Source: Bdellovibrio bacteriovorus
Lineage (GTDB): Bacteria > Bdellovibrionota > Bdellovibrionia > Bdellovibrionales > Bdellovibrionaceae
Direction of reading: 5' to 3'
Assembly: GCF_001592755.1 (NCBI RefSeq)
Contig: NZ_LUKF01000017.1
Coordinates: 186,001-250,000, forward strand
Length of the DNA stretch: 64,000 nucleotides
The notes under the pieces were generated by a model. It saw only the letters and a list, made by a program, of their open reading frames with translations, had not been told where the DNA came from and searched no databases. Both the position numbers and the translations under genes were made by a program. Shown piece after piece: positions 34,723 through 43,300 of this stretch (positions are counted from its first letter, which is position 1; each line of letters opens with the position of its first letter).

Positions 34723-35889
34723 CTATTTATCTAGTTCCATTTTTGCAATTGTTTGCAATTGCATGTTTGTCGTTCCTTCGTAGATCTGACCGATCTTAGC
34801 GTCACGCCAGAATTTCTCGACAGGATATTCTTTAGTGAAACCGTTACCACCGAACAAGTCGATAGCTTTAGAAGTGATCTTTTCAGCGGCGCGAGAAGCG
34901 TAAAGTTTCGCCATCGCTGCGGCTTCAATGAAATCTTGGCCAGCGTCTTTCAAACGAGCTGCATTGTAAACCATCAAACGAGCGGCTTCGAGTTCAGTGC
35001 GCATTTCTGCTAGTTGGAATTGAACGCCTTGGAAGTGAGCGATAGGTTTGCCGAATTGCTCACGGCCTTTAACGTAACCCAGAGCTGCTTCGTAAGCGCC
35101 TTGAGCGATACCGATCATTTGTGCGCCGATACCGATACGACCTTCATTCAATGTTTCGATCGCGATTTTATAACCCTTACCAACTTCACCTAGCACGTTC
35201 TCTTTAGGAACTTCGCAGTTTTCAAATAGAAGTTCGCAAGTGGAAGAAGCGCGGATACCTAGCTTGTCTTCTTTCTTACCAACTTTGAATCCTGGGAATG
35301 ATTTTTCAACGATGAAAGCTGTGATGCCTTTGTAGCCTTTAGCCATATCGATGTTTGCAAACACGATAAATACGTTAGCCTCTTTACCGTTTGTGATCCA
35401 AAGTTTTGAACCATTCAAAACCCATTTGTCGCCTTTGTCTTCCGCTTTCAATTTCAAAGCGAAAGCATCAGAACCAGAAGAAGATTCAGACAATGCGTAA
35501 GCGCCAACCCAGTTGGTTGCCATTTTGCTCAAGTATTTTTCTTGTTGAGCGGGAGTTCCCCATTTAAGGAACGCATTTGTCGTCAAAGTATTTTGAACGT
35601 CGACAAGAACAGAAACAGAACCGTCAACGCGTCCGATTTCTTCAACAGCCAAGCAAGCCATTGTAAATGTTGAGCCAGCGCCACCGAATTTTTCCGGTGT
35701 TTCAATGCCCATCAAACCCATTTCGAAAAGTTTTTTAACGATAGCAGGATCCATCTCTGCTTTTTCGTCCATGTGTGTCACATGAGGTTTGATTTCAGAT
35801 TCAGCAAAAGCTCTTACAGCGTCTCTAAACGCAGCTTCGTCTTCAGAAAGCATTGTCAAAGCTGGACGAGCATTAGTTACGTCAGACAT
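34723..35889 (-). CDS. acyl-CoA dehydrogenase
   Basis: This encodes 388 residues with the standard ACAD layout: an N-terminal helical domain, FAD/substrate motifs (YALSESSSGSDAFALKL, KLWITNG), REQFGKPIAHFQ, and the catalytic base E371 in IYEGTTNMQ. It resembles short- or branched-chain dehydrogenases (butyryl-CoA type) and needs electron-transfer flavoprotein. The start at 35889 (MSDVTNARP) follows GGAGATGGG; the open frame to 35943 is not supported. The enzyme carries out the first step of beta-oxidation. Confidence 0.93.
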   Translation of the reverse strand: MSDVTNARPALTMLSEDEAAFRDAVRAFAESEIKPHVTHMDEKAEMDPAIVKKLFEMGLMGIETPEKFGGAGSTFTMACLAVEEIGRVDGSVSVLVDVQNTLTTNAFLKWGTPAQQEKYLSKMATNWVGAYALSESSSGSDAFALKLKAEDKGDKWVLNGSKLWITNGKEANVFIVFANIDMAKGYKGITAFIVEKSFPGFKVGKKEDKLGIRASSTCELLFENCEVPKENVLGEVGKGYKIAIETLNEGRIGIGAQMIGIAQGAYEAALGYVKGREQFGKPIAHFQGVQFQLAEMRTELEAARLMVYNAARLKDAGQDFIEAAAMAKLYASRAAEKITSKAIDLFGGNGFTKEYPVEKFWRDAKIGQIYEGTTNMQLQTIAKMELDK

Positions 35890-36033
35890 GGTCCCATCTC
35901 CATTCATATAGTTAAAACAGTGGGAAGAACGTATCCGCTTCAAAGAATTTATTCAAGGCCTTGGAAAGACGAGAGCTTTTCTCTTAACAAGCTGTGTTAC
36001 ACTGTTTGCACTTTAATTGGGCAAGTGATTCGA

Positions 36034-36058
36034 CACACTAGACAAGGGTCTAGGTGTG
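36034..36058 (+). promoter_or_regulatory. hairpin in the leader of the site-2 protease operon
   Basis: CACAC-TAGAC (36034-36043) pairs with GTCTA-g-GTGTG (36048-36058) around AAGG, giving ten base pairs with one bulged G. It ends 17 bases before the ATG at 36076. There is no T-run, so it is not a typical terminator; it may be an operator or a leader hairpin. Confidence 0.45.
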
Positions 36059-36075
36059 ATTTAGCGTGAGGTGAT

Positions 36076-36738
36076 ATGGATTTCGTCGAGATTGGCGCCA
36101 AGATTGGTATTTATTTTATCCCGTTCCTTTTTGCACTCTGTTTTCACGAGTATGCACACGGTTGGGTTGCGCGTCGTCGCGGTGACAACACTGCAGAAAT
36201 GATGGGTCGTCTGACGATGAACCCGATTGCGCACATGGATATGATTGGAACTTTGGTGCTTCCGATCATTTCCATTGTTTTAGCGACACCGATTTTCTTT
36301 GGGTGGGCAAAACCGGTTCCAGTGAATGAGCGCAACTTGAAAAATCCCCGCGTGGATATGTTCTGGATTGCTCTTGCAGGTCCTCTTTCGAATATTCTTT
36401 TGGCGATCGTGGGCTCCACGTTGATTGCCATCGTCGCGAAGTATTTCTTGGGCGCTTCTTATGCAAGTGGCCTGATTGAAATTCTAAAAACTTTTATTGT
36501 GACGAATCTTTTCTTGGCGTTCTTTAACATTCTTCCTTTGCATCCTTTGGATGGAGGAAAAGTTTTAGCGCGTTTCCTTCCAGCGCAATTAAATTACAAG
36601 CTGGAACAAAACGAACACATCACAAGTATGATTTTGATGGCTTTGGTATTAACAGGAGCTTTGCGTATTCTCGCCATCCCTGTTTTCTGGAGCTATAACA
36701 ATCTTGTCGGTCTTGCCTTAGGGGGCTTTGGTATATGA
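36076..36738 (+). CDS. site-2 protease family membrane metalloprotease
   Basis: This encodes 220 residues with several membrane segments. The zinc site is H24-E25-x2-H28 in CFHEYAHGW, and D159 lies in PLHPLDGGK. It is the short M50B type with no PDZ domain, so it is not RseP itself. This compact family (YwhC-like) often lies beside trpS and scpAB, as here. It cleaves membrane-embedded substrates; none is known. SD GAGGTGAT precedes the ATG, and its end overlaps trpS by four bases. Confidence 0.92.
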   Translation: MDFVEIGAKIGIYFIPFLFALCFHEYAHGWVARRRGDNTAEMMGRLTMNPIAHMDMIGTLVLPIISIVLATPIFFGWAKPVPVNERNLKNPRVDMFWIALAGPLSNILLAIVGSTLIAIVAKYFLGASYASGLIEILKTFIVTNLFLAFFNILPLHPLDGGKVLARFLPAQLNYKLEQNEHITSMILMALVLTGALRILAIPVFWSYNNLVGLALGGFGI

Positions 36739-37760
36739 GTTCTGACGTGGTTCAAACCCCACCACCTGCACCAGTAAAAAAACTGCGCGTCATGTCTGGC
36801 ATGCGCGTCACCGGTCGTTTGCACATCGGTCACTATTGGGGTGCGCTCCAAAATTGGCTGACTCTGCAAAATGACTACGAATGTTTTTTTGGTGCGATGG
36901 ATTGGCATGGAATGACCACGGCCTACAAGTCACCCAAAGAAATCACGCCATGGACTCGTGAAATGGTGGCGGAATTTTTAGCTTGGGGAATCAATCCTGA
37001 GAAGGCGACGATTTTTATTCAAAGCCGCGTGCCTGAGCACTTGGAACTTTTCATGATTTTTTCAAACATGGTTCCGATGGGCTGGCTTGAGCGCGTGAAT
37101 ACATGGAAAGACGCTATTGAAGAAATGAAAGCCAACGACACTCACAACTTGGGGCGCTTTGCGTATCCGGTTTTGCAAGCGGCAGATATCGCTATCTATC
37201 GCGCTAACGCCGTTCCCGTCGGGGCAGACCAGGTATCGCACTTAGAGTTAGCGCGTGAGTTGGTTCGCCGCTTCAATCATTTATATAAAGCGAAATTGCC
37301 AGAGATGAATCCTCTATTGACAGAGATTCCTTTGGTGCCGGGTCTTGACGGTCGTAAGATGTCGAAGTCTTACGGGAACACTTTGTTCCTCACTGAAGAC
37401 ACAGAAAAAGATTTGAAGAAAAAAGTAAACTTGATGGTCACGGATCCTGCGCGCGTTCGTCGCGAAGATCCAGGAGAACCGACGAAGTGTTCGGTGTATG
37501 GCTATCATAAACTCTATTCATCAGCCGATGATATCGCCTGGGTGGAACAAGGATGTCGCACAGCAGGAATCGGTTGCGGAGACTGTAAAGGTCGCTTGGC
37601 TGCCAACATCGAAAAACTTTCGGTGGGCCCAAGAGAAAAGAAAAAAGAATTGTTGAATAATCCAGGTCAGCTTGATTCAATCATCGACGCTGGATGCGAC
37701 AAAGCGCGCAAGGAAGCCCAAAAGACATTAGAGATAGTTCGTTCCAGTATGAAATGGTAG
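36735..37760 (+). CDS. trpS: tryptophanyl-tRNA synthetase
   Basis: This encodes 341 residues of a class I synthetase with the HIGH-type motif LHIGHYWGAL and the KMSKS loop GRKMSKSYGNT. MSGMRVTGRLHIGHYWG is typical of the bacterial TrpRS. The C-terminus includes GCGDCKGRLAANI, a cysteine-containing segment seen in many TrpRS of this type. It charges tRNA-Trp. It is translationally coupled to the protease gene and followed 15 bases later by scpA. Confidence 0.96.
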   Translation: MSSDVVQTPPPAPVKKLRVMSGMRVTGRLHIGHYWGALQNWLTLQNDYECFFGAMDWHGMTTAYKSPKEITPWTREMVAEFLAWGINPEKATIFIQSRVPEHLELFMIFSNMVPMGWLERVNTWKDAIEEMKANDTHNLGRFAYPVLQAADIAIYRANAVPVGADQVSHLELARELVRRFNHLYKAKLPEMNPLLTEIPLVPGLDGRKMSKSYGNTLFLTEDTEKDLKKKVNLMVTDPARVRREDPGEPTKCSVYGYHKLYSSADDIAWVEQGCRTAGIGCGDCKGRLAANIEKLSVGPREKKKELLNNPGQLDSIIDAGCDKARKEAQKTLEIVRSSMKW

Positions 37761-37775
37761 AGGGGATCCAGTTTC

Positions 37776-38774
37776 ATGAGTATTACAGTTCAGTTGCCTA
37801 AATTTGAAGGACCGCTGGGGCTTCTTCTTTATCTTATCCGTAAAGAAGAGATGGACATCATGGATATCAAAATCCATGAGATCACCAAGCAGTATCTTGA
37901 TTACATCAAATTGATGAAGGAATTGGATCTTGAAGTTGCCGGCGAATTCGTCGCCATGGCTTCCACGTTGATTCAGATCAAATCCCGCATGCTTCTTCCT
38001 CAATACGATGAAAACGGTGAGGTTGTAGAGGCCGAAGATCCACGTAAAGAACTGGTTCAAAAACTTTTGGAATATCAAAAGTATCAGGAAGCGGCGAAGC
38101 TTCTTTACGAGCGCCCCTTGGTTGGTCGTGATGTGTGGTTGCGCGGAACTCGTGAATCTTTAGATGAAAAAGAAGAAGAGATTATCTTAGAAGAAAACGC
38201 CCTGTTTTCTTTGATCTCGACTTACCGAAAAGTTTTGCGTTCCGTTAAAAAGAAAGTCCATCAAGTAGCAGCGAAAGCGCAATCTATCGCCAGTCGCGTA
38301 TTGGAAATCAAAGACCGTTTGATCGTAGGCCAGCGCCTGACGATGATGGAATTGGTGACGGCGACAGAAGATCGCGCGCGCCAGGCTTTGATCACTTTCT
38401 TGTCATTGTTAGAACTTGGAAAAATGGGTTTTGTAGGTCTTTACCAGACAGAAGCTTACGCGGATATCTGGGTGGATGCGAAGAAACCAATCGAAACAGA
38501 CGTTTTGGCCCGCGTGGAAGAATACGATTCTATGCGTGCGGATCAAGTCGCTGAAAAGATGATGGAAGAATCCAAAAAAATTCAGGAGGACGAAGAGTTC
38601 CTTCTGACAGATGCAGAAGATAAGTTGGAAGAAGCCAACCCGCAAATGCAACTGGGCTTTATTGAGGATGGATCCTCTGCTGAAGCTACAGAATCAGGTC
38701 TAGATATCGCCACGGACGACGAGATCCTAGCAATGGAAAACGAACTATTTAAAGACGACGCAACGGAAGTATAA
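37776..38774 (+). CDS. scpA: segregation and condensation protein A
   Basis: This encodes 332 residues. The kleisin N-terminus is textbook (QLPKFEGPLGLLLYLIRKEEMDI, MASTLIQIKSRMLLP). The C-terminal winged-helix part (ELVTATEDRARQALITFLSLLELGKMG) follows. About 60 additional acidic residues form the tail. It bridges SMC heads and binds ScpB during chromosome condensation. SD AGGGGAT lies ten bases upstream, and scpB follows after two bases. Confidence 0.95.
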   Translation: MSITVQLPKFEGPLGLLLYLIRKEEMDIMDIKIHEITKQYLDYIKLMKELDLEVAGEFVAMASTLIQIKSRMLLPQYDENGEVVEAEDPRKELVQKLLEYQKYQEAAKLLYERPLVGRDVWLRGTRESLDEKEEEIILEENALFSLISTYRKVLRSVKKKVHQVAAKAQSIASRVLEIKDRLIVGQRLTMMELVTATEDRARQALITFLSLLELGKMGFVGLYQTEAYADIWVDAKKPIETDVLARVEEYDSMRADQVAEKMMEESKKIQEDEEFLLTDAEDKLEEANPQMQLGFIEDGSSAEATESGLDIATDDEILAMENELFKDDATEV

Positions 38775-38776
38775 AG

Positions 38777-40306
38777 ATGGCGAGAAAAAAGAAAAATCTT
38801 GAAGCACCAGTTGAAGCAGAAGCTGAAACAGCAGTCATGGAGGCGGAAGTAGAAGCCGCTGAAGTGGATACTGAAGCCGAAGCAGTTGAACTTTCTGAAT
38901 CTGAAAACGAAAATGCGTTCGAAGACATGGAGCTAGACGGTATTGAGTCCGATGCTTCGGTCTTTTTAAATGAAGAAGAAGAGTCTGAAGGTTTCCTTCC
39001 AGAAGCCAGTGAAGACGAAGTGGCAGAAATGGAAGCGGAAGCTTCTGAAGAAGATGAGGTTTCTGTTGAGGGAACTGAACTTGATAATTTTGATTCTGCC
39101 GAAATCGAGGAAGTTGAATTCGTTGAAGAAGAGCGTCTTGAAAGTATCGTGGAAAGCGTTCTTTTTGCCAGTGACCGCCCGGTCAGCTTAGCGTCTTTAA
39201 AGCTTCTTTTTAAAGGTACAAACATCCGCGGTGATAAAATCCGCAGAGCTTTGGATCAATTGGCGGTGGAATACGCCGGTGGACGTCGTGGTGTGACTTT
39301 GGAAGAAGTTCCAGGTGGCTACCAGCTTCGGACTAAAATCGACAACATGGAATTCCTAAAACGCACTTTGAAAGCTCGTCAATTCAAGCTTTCAGGTCCG
39401 GCGTTGGAAGTTCTTTCTATCGTGGCTTACAAACAACCGACAGTAAAAGCCGAGATCGACGAGATCCGCGGTGTTGAATCGGGCCACTTGTTACGTGCGT
39501 TGATGGAAAAGAACTTGGTCAACTTCGAAGGTAAATCCGAACTTCCGGGTCGTCCTATGCAATACGGAACGACAAAAAAGTTCCTAGAGATCTTTGGTCT
39601 TCGTTCGATCAAAGAACTTCCGACTTTATCCCAAATCGACGAATTGTTGCCTGAAGGTATCGACGAGCAACAAGCCGAAGAAAAACCTACCTTGGCTTCT
39701 ATCACAGATTCTATGTCTGAAACTTTCGTGGGTGCTTACTCACAAGGTGAAGACGAGTTGATGAAGATTCAAGAACAACTGGAAGACATCGCGACGACAA
39801 CAAATTTCTTTGAAGAAGAAAAACGTCGTCAGGCAGAAAAACGCGATCAAGAACGCGCGCAAAACATCCGTGATGCTTTGGCGTTCGGCGAGCCGGTTTC
39901 CACTCGTGATGCGAACTGGTTGAAGAAGTACGATGAAGCCTTGGCGGCAGGTACGACTTTGGTGGCGATGGCGGCTGATAAAAAAGCGAACTTTATGAAA
40001 TCAACCCCGGGTTCAGCGGAAGGTGCTTCAGCAGAAGCGTCTGAAGGTGATAGTGTTGAAGAAGCACTGATTGCAGAAGCTGCGGCAGAAAATGAAGAAA
40101 TGAGCGCCGACGGAGAGACTGAAGACGGCGAAGTTTCCGAAGAGCTTGCCGAGGCTTTAGAGTCCTTCGACAACGATGAAGATATGGACGAGGCTTCTGA
40201 CGATCAACTTTTTGCTGACAGCGATGAAGAGTCAGCGGAAGATGAGGAATTGCCATTCCTAGGAGAAGCTGATGACATTGACGAAGAAGGGGATGCTTCC
40301 GTTTAA
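38777..40306 (+). CDS. scpB: segregation and condensation protein B with long acidic extensions
   Basis: This encodes 509 residues, against about 200 for usual ScpB. The conserved double winged-helix core is about residues 118-285 (LESIVESVLFASDRPVS, YKQPTVKAEIDEIRGV, FEGKSELPGRPMQYGTTKKFLE). It is preceded by about 115 acidic residues and followed by about 220 residues of charged and acidic sequence. Acidic tails may bind basic proteins or mimic DNA; this is speculation. The last 35 bases overlap the next gene. Confidence 0.93.
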   Translation: MARKKKNLEAPVEAEAETAVMEAEVEAAEVDTEAEAVELSESENENAFEDMELDGIESDASVFLNEEEESEGFLPEASEDEVAEMEAEASEEDEVSVEGTELDNFDSAEIEEVEFVEEERLESIVESVLFASDRPVSLASLKLLFKGTNIRGDKIRRALDQLAVEYAGGRRGVTLEEVPGGYQLRTKIDNMEFLKRTLKARQFKLSGPALEVLSIVAYKQPTVKAEIDEIRGVESGHLLRALMEKNLVNFEGKSELPGRPMQYGTTKKFLEIFGLRSIKELPTLSQIDELLPEGIDEQQAEEKPTLASITDSMSETFVGAYSQGEDELMKIQEQLEDIATTTNFFEEEKRRQAEKRDQERAQNIRDALAFGEPVSTRDANWLKKYDEALAAGTTLVAMAADKKANFMKSTPGSAEGASAEASEGDSVEEALIAEAAAENEEMSADGETEDGEVSEELAEALESFDNDEDMDEASDDQLFADSDEESAEDEELPFLGEADDIDEEGDASV

Positions 40307-40838
40307 GGTTTTATTAAGCCTTTGGATTGTCTATAACATCTTTACTATGTTCGTAATGCCCAATGTAGGAGCCTACTTTGGGCGCGTGACCTCAAGATTT
40401 ATCACGCCCTACGCAAACACCGTGGGGCTGAATGCCAGCTGGAATTTCTTTTCTCCAGATCCTGCCCACACTATGTATGTTCGCTACACGATTCGTTACT
40501 CCGATGAAGAGGGTAACGATATCCAAGAACCTGTCGACGGTTATTTCCCAGCCGAAAAAAACAAAGGTATTACCAGTGCTACAAGAAAGCGCGAACTCTA
40601 TGCTATGCGCTTTATGGTGATTGAACCTAAGCGTTTGCGTGTTCTGTACGGACCTTGGCTGTGCAAGCAGTATCCGGGGGCGAGTTCTGTTGAAATGGAG
40701 CATGTGATTGAAACTGTGCCGCCATTAGATCAGGTTGTTTTCAGAAAAGACGAAACGCTGAAGGATCTTTCTCAAGAGCTGCAGTACGTGCGTGAATACT
40801 ATTCTTGCACCGGCGGTGCGGATGAGGAGGCTTTATGA
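40272..40838 (+). CDS. single-span membrane protein partner of HTTM protein
   Basis: This encodes 188 residues with one N-terminal hydrophobic segment (LLSLWIVYNIFTMFVM) and an outside domain carrying NASWNFFSPDP, the W-x-F-x-P motif common in small proteins encoded next to HTTM genes. The ATG at 40272 follows AGGAG by six bases and overlaps the scpB end by 35 bases; the ATG at 40293 lacks a good SD. It overlaps the next gene as ATGA. Function is unknown, probably a subunit or substrate of the HTTM enzyme. Confidence 0.8.
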   Translation: MTLTKKGMLPFKVLLSLWIVYNIFTMFVMPNVGAYFGRVTSRFITPYANTVGLNASWNFFSPDPAHTMYVRYTIRYSDEEGNDIQEPVDGYFPAEKNKGITSATRKRELYAMRFMVIEPKRLRVLYGPWLCKQYPGASSVEMEHVIETVPPLDQVVFRKDETLKDLSQELQYVREYYSCTGGADEEAL

Positions 40839-41752
40839 TTAAAGCGTCTTTTAAAAACTTGTGGCAGAAATGGGATCACTTTTGGTTTGCTCCGCAGAAT
40901 CTTTTAGGCCTGGCGTACATGCGCATCCTTCTTTGCGGGACGATGGTGTATCTGTATGCCGTGCGCTCCTTTAATTTGGGTTATTATGGCGATAATGCCT
41001 GGATTCCGCGTTCCATGGCGTTAGAGATCATGCCGGATCTGTATCGTCCGCTCTTCTTGTGGGCGTTCTGGCCGGACTCGATGAATATGATCATGCACTC
41101 GTTGTTGGTGGTGTTCTTAATCCTTCTGACCTTGGGGATCGGCGGACGCTGGCTGATGTGGGCAGCCTGGATCATCAATGCGGGCTTTATTCAGCGCAAT
41201 TATTCCGTGAACTTTGGTGCTGATATTATCGCGGCTTTGTTTTTATTTTATATGTCCTTCACGCAGTCTTGCGAACGTTTGAGCGTACTCAATTTGATCC
41301 GTAAGAAAAGCACGTTTAAATCTTCAGACACGATCAGCTCGATGATGATTCGCATGATGCAAGTGCAGATTGCAGTTCTTTACGCTTACACGGGTTGGGA
41401 AAAACTCAAAGGCGGAAGCTGGTGGGACGGTACGGCGCTATGGAGTGTGATGGCGAACCCGCAAATGACGACTTTTGATTTTTCATTCTTAAGAAGCATT
41501 CCGTGGGTGATTCCAGTGATCGCTTACTTGACGATCATTTTTGAGATCTATTTCCCGGCAATGGTGGCTTGGCCCAAGACGCGCAAACTGTGGTTGCTTC
41601 TAGGAGTGTTCTTTCATGCGGGGATTGGAATCTTTATGGGGCTCGGTCCCTTTGCGACAACGATGGTGTCGACGTATTTCCTTTTCTTGGACCCTCTCAT
41701 TTTGGAACGCGCGCTGAAAGGGCCTAAGCACCTTTTTGCGTCTCAAAACTAG
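40835..41752 (+). CDS. HTTM-domain (vitamin K carboxylase-like) membrane protein
   Basis: This encodes 305 residues and about eight membrane segments. It matches the HTTM pattern: FAPQNLLGLAYMRILLCGTMVYL, an FGADIIAALFLFYM region, and the diagnostic VLYAYTGWEKLKGGSWWDGTALW. HTTM is the membrane part of gamma-glutamyl carboxylase; in bacteria most members lack the lumenal domain and their reaction is unknown. It is coupled to the preceding W-x-F-x-P protein. Confidence 0.88.
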   Translation: MIKASFKNLWQKWDHFWFAPQNLLGLAYMRILLCGTMVYLYAVRSFNLGYYGDNAWIPRSMALEIMPDLYRPLFLWAFWPDSMNMIMHSLLVVFLILLTLGIGGRWLMWAAWIINAGFIQRNYSVNFGADIIAALFLFYMSFTQSCERLSVLNLIRKKSTFKSSDTISSMMIRMMQVQIAVLYAYTGWEKLKGGSWWDGTALWSVMANPQMTTFDFSFLRSIPWVIPVIAYLTIIFEIYFPAMVAWPKTRKLWLLLGVFFHAGIGIFMGLGPFATTMVSTYFLFLDPLILERALKGPKHLFASQN

Positions 41753-41815
41753 ATTTATTTAATTTCTGGTCCAAGTCTTCCGATCCCTCATATATCCTGG
41801 ATAGGTGGGGGATCT

Positions 41816-42286
41816 ATGAAATCTATAGTTCAGGGAGCAGCTTTATTAAGCCTTACTTTGCTAGCGGCTTGTTCGCCCATTGAAGGCAATTCCTTGCTTA
41901 CAGATCAAAAAGACGATCCCTCCACGCATGCGGTCAGCAAAGAACCTAAGTCGGAAGAATTATTCTTAAAAGTCGATAGCCCTCAGATCAGCGCGACGGC
42001 AGGGCAAACCAGAGCCGATGTCTCTGGGGAGTGTTATGTGTCTACGTATCCGACCCATCGTATTTATTTATTAAACGGTGGTTCACAAATGCCTATCATC
42101 GACATCAATACCGGAAGTAATATCGCGAGCTGTAAGAACGGCCGCTTTAATTTCTCTTTGAATCTAGGGGCTATGGCTTCGGGGCAGTATTCATTGAAGA
42201 TCATCATCTATGCTTATGATGCCAGCGGAAGCTTGGTCGTGAATGAAGTTCAAGGTCAATCCACTCTTCGCGTTGTGAAGCCTTAA
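41816..42286 (+). CDS. small lipoprotein
   Basis: This encodes 156 residues with a lipoprotein signal ending LTLLAAC (cysteine about residue 19). The mature part is a beta-sandwich-like domain with two further cysteines (GECYVS and ASCKNG) that could pair. It looks like an Ig-like or surface lipoprotein; no family is recognised. A GGTGGGGGA SD lies upstream. It converges with the gene at 42283 with overlapping stops. Confidence 0.75.
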   Translation: MKSIVQGAALLSLTLLAACSPIEGNSLLTDQKDDPSTHAVSKEPKSEELFLKVDSPQISATAGQTRADVSGECYVSTYPTHRIYLLNGGSQMPIIDINTGSNIASCKNGRFNFSLNLGAMASGQYSLKIIIYAYDASGSLVVNEVQGQSTLRVVKP

Positions 42287-43206
42287 AGAATCAGATTAAA
42301 TTCATTACGAAGTTTGTTCTTCGCTTCTTGATCCTTGGTCTCAAGGATGATTGTGTCTTTCAATCTTAAATCCCGAATAAAGTCAGCACGACGATTTAAT
42401 GGAATTGAATTGGCGGTGACCGTTGAAAAGGCCGAATTAAACGGCGTTTGCAGCAGAGTTCGCTCCTGGCGTTCGCTTGAACTTAAAGTTTCTAAGATCT
42501 CTAAAACCAATTCTTTATTCGGAGAGTTCACGGGGATTGCGGCCCCCCAGACTAAAAGAGCACTGACGAAAGAAGTGGTGAGCTCTTTCGATTCCTGAGT
42601 CAAAGGTCCTTCCATCGCGCCTTCTTCAGGAAGATCCCGATTTAACTGATCCAATTGCAAAGTCAGAACTTTCTTTTGCGCCACTTCGTCAAGCAGGCCT
42701 TGTTCTTTCCAGAGTTGAAAATGTTTCAGTAACAAATCTTCATCCGCTAAAAGTAAAAGGAAGGATTCGCTTTTGTTTTTTAAAAAGTCGGCGAAGCTTT
42801 CATGCTTTGAAGTTTGAATACCGGTCTTCATCCAATAGAACGGGAAAAAGTGAAATGCTCCCGTGGATTTAATCGAAAGAAAATCCGAAGCCACGCGGTT
42901 TTGTAACTGCTTACGAGTTTGCGCAATATCTAAAAGAAGATCTTGGTGAGCCAATGTATTGGCCCAGTAAGAGGGAAGAAAAATAAGATCTACTGCGGGG
43001 CTTGCCACGGTGTTAGCTAAAATCGCATCCCAATCACGAGTGATGGTGACTGAGAATTTAACATTCAGTTCGTCTTCAAGTTCTTTTCTGATTTCTAAAG
43101 GGAAGAAAACTTCGTCTGTGGTAAAAACTTGAATTTTCGTGGGACTGATAAAGTAAGACCTAGAAAGACCTTGGGGTAGAACTCCGTGAAGAAATCCTAC
43201 CCCCAT
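42283..43206 (-). CDS. extracellular solute-binding-like protein, start uncertain
   Basis: The 307 residues from the first ATG resemble a family 1/8 solute-binding protein (IQVFTTDEVFFPLEIRKELEDEL, then VDLIFLPSYWANTL, AIPVNSPNKELVLEILETL). Upstream the same frame encodes a membrane or signal segment (RNAILWTLFFLICMGVGF), so the true start should lie above 43206. Yet between the in-frame stop at 43288-43290 and 43206 there is no ATG, GTG or TTG. An ATT at 43246-43248 would start just before the basic-hydrophobic run. A rare start or a frameshift is possible. It follows nrdB. Confidence 0.7.
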   Translation of the reverse strand: MGVGFLHGVLPQGLSRSYFISPTKIQVFTTDEVFFPLEIRKELEDELNVKFSVTITRDWDAILANTVASPAVDLIFLPSYWANTLAHQDLLLDIAQTRKQLQNRVASDFLSIKSTGAFHFFPFYWMKTGIQTSKHESFADFLKNKSESFLLLLADEDLLLKHFQLWKEQGLLDEVAQKKVLTLQLDQLNRDLPEEGAMEGPLTQESKELTTSFVSALLVWGAAIPVNSPNKELVLEILETLSSSERQERTLLQTPFNSAFSTVTANSIPLNRRADFIRDLRLKDTIILETKDQEAKNKLRNEFNLIL

Positions 43207-43264
43207 ACAGATTAGAAAAAATAAGGTCCAAAGAATCGCGTTTCTAATATGAAGTCCAGCTTCC

Positions 43265-43300
43265 GCGCCAGTCGGCGCTGCAGCCTCCTAGGCTGTCGCC
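43265..43300 (-). promoter_or_regulatory. competing GC-rich hairpins after nrdB
   Basis: GCGCC (43265-43269) can pair with GGCGC (43274-43278). Alternatively GGCG (43274-43277) can pair with CGCC (43297-43300), enclosing the CAGCCT/AGGCTG stem (43281-43286 with 43290-43295). The two pairings exclude each other. No U-run follows, so this is a processing or attenuation candidate rather than a simple terminator. Confidence 0.4.

Noticed and set aside
38749-39225. Serine-rich minus-strand frame over the scpB start
   Set aside because: Antisense reading of the acidic (Glu/Ala) extension always gives Ser/Ala runs; no support for expression.
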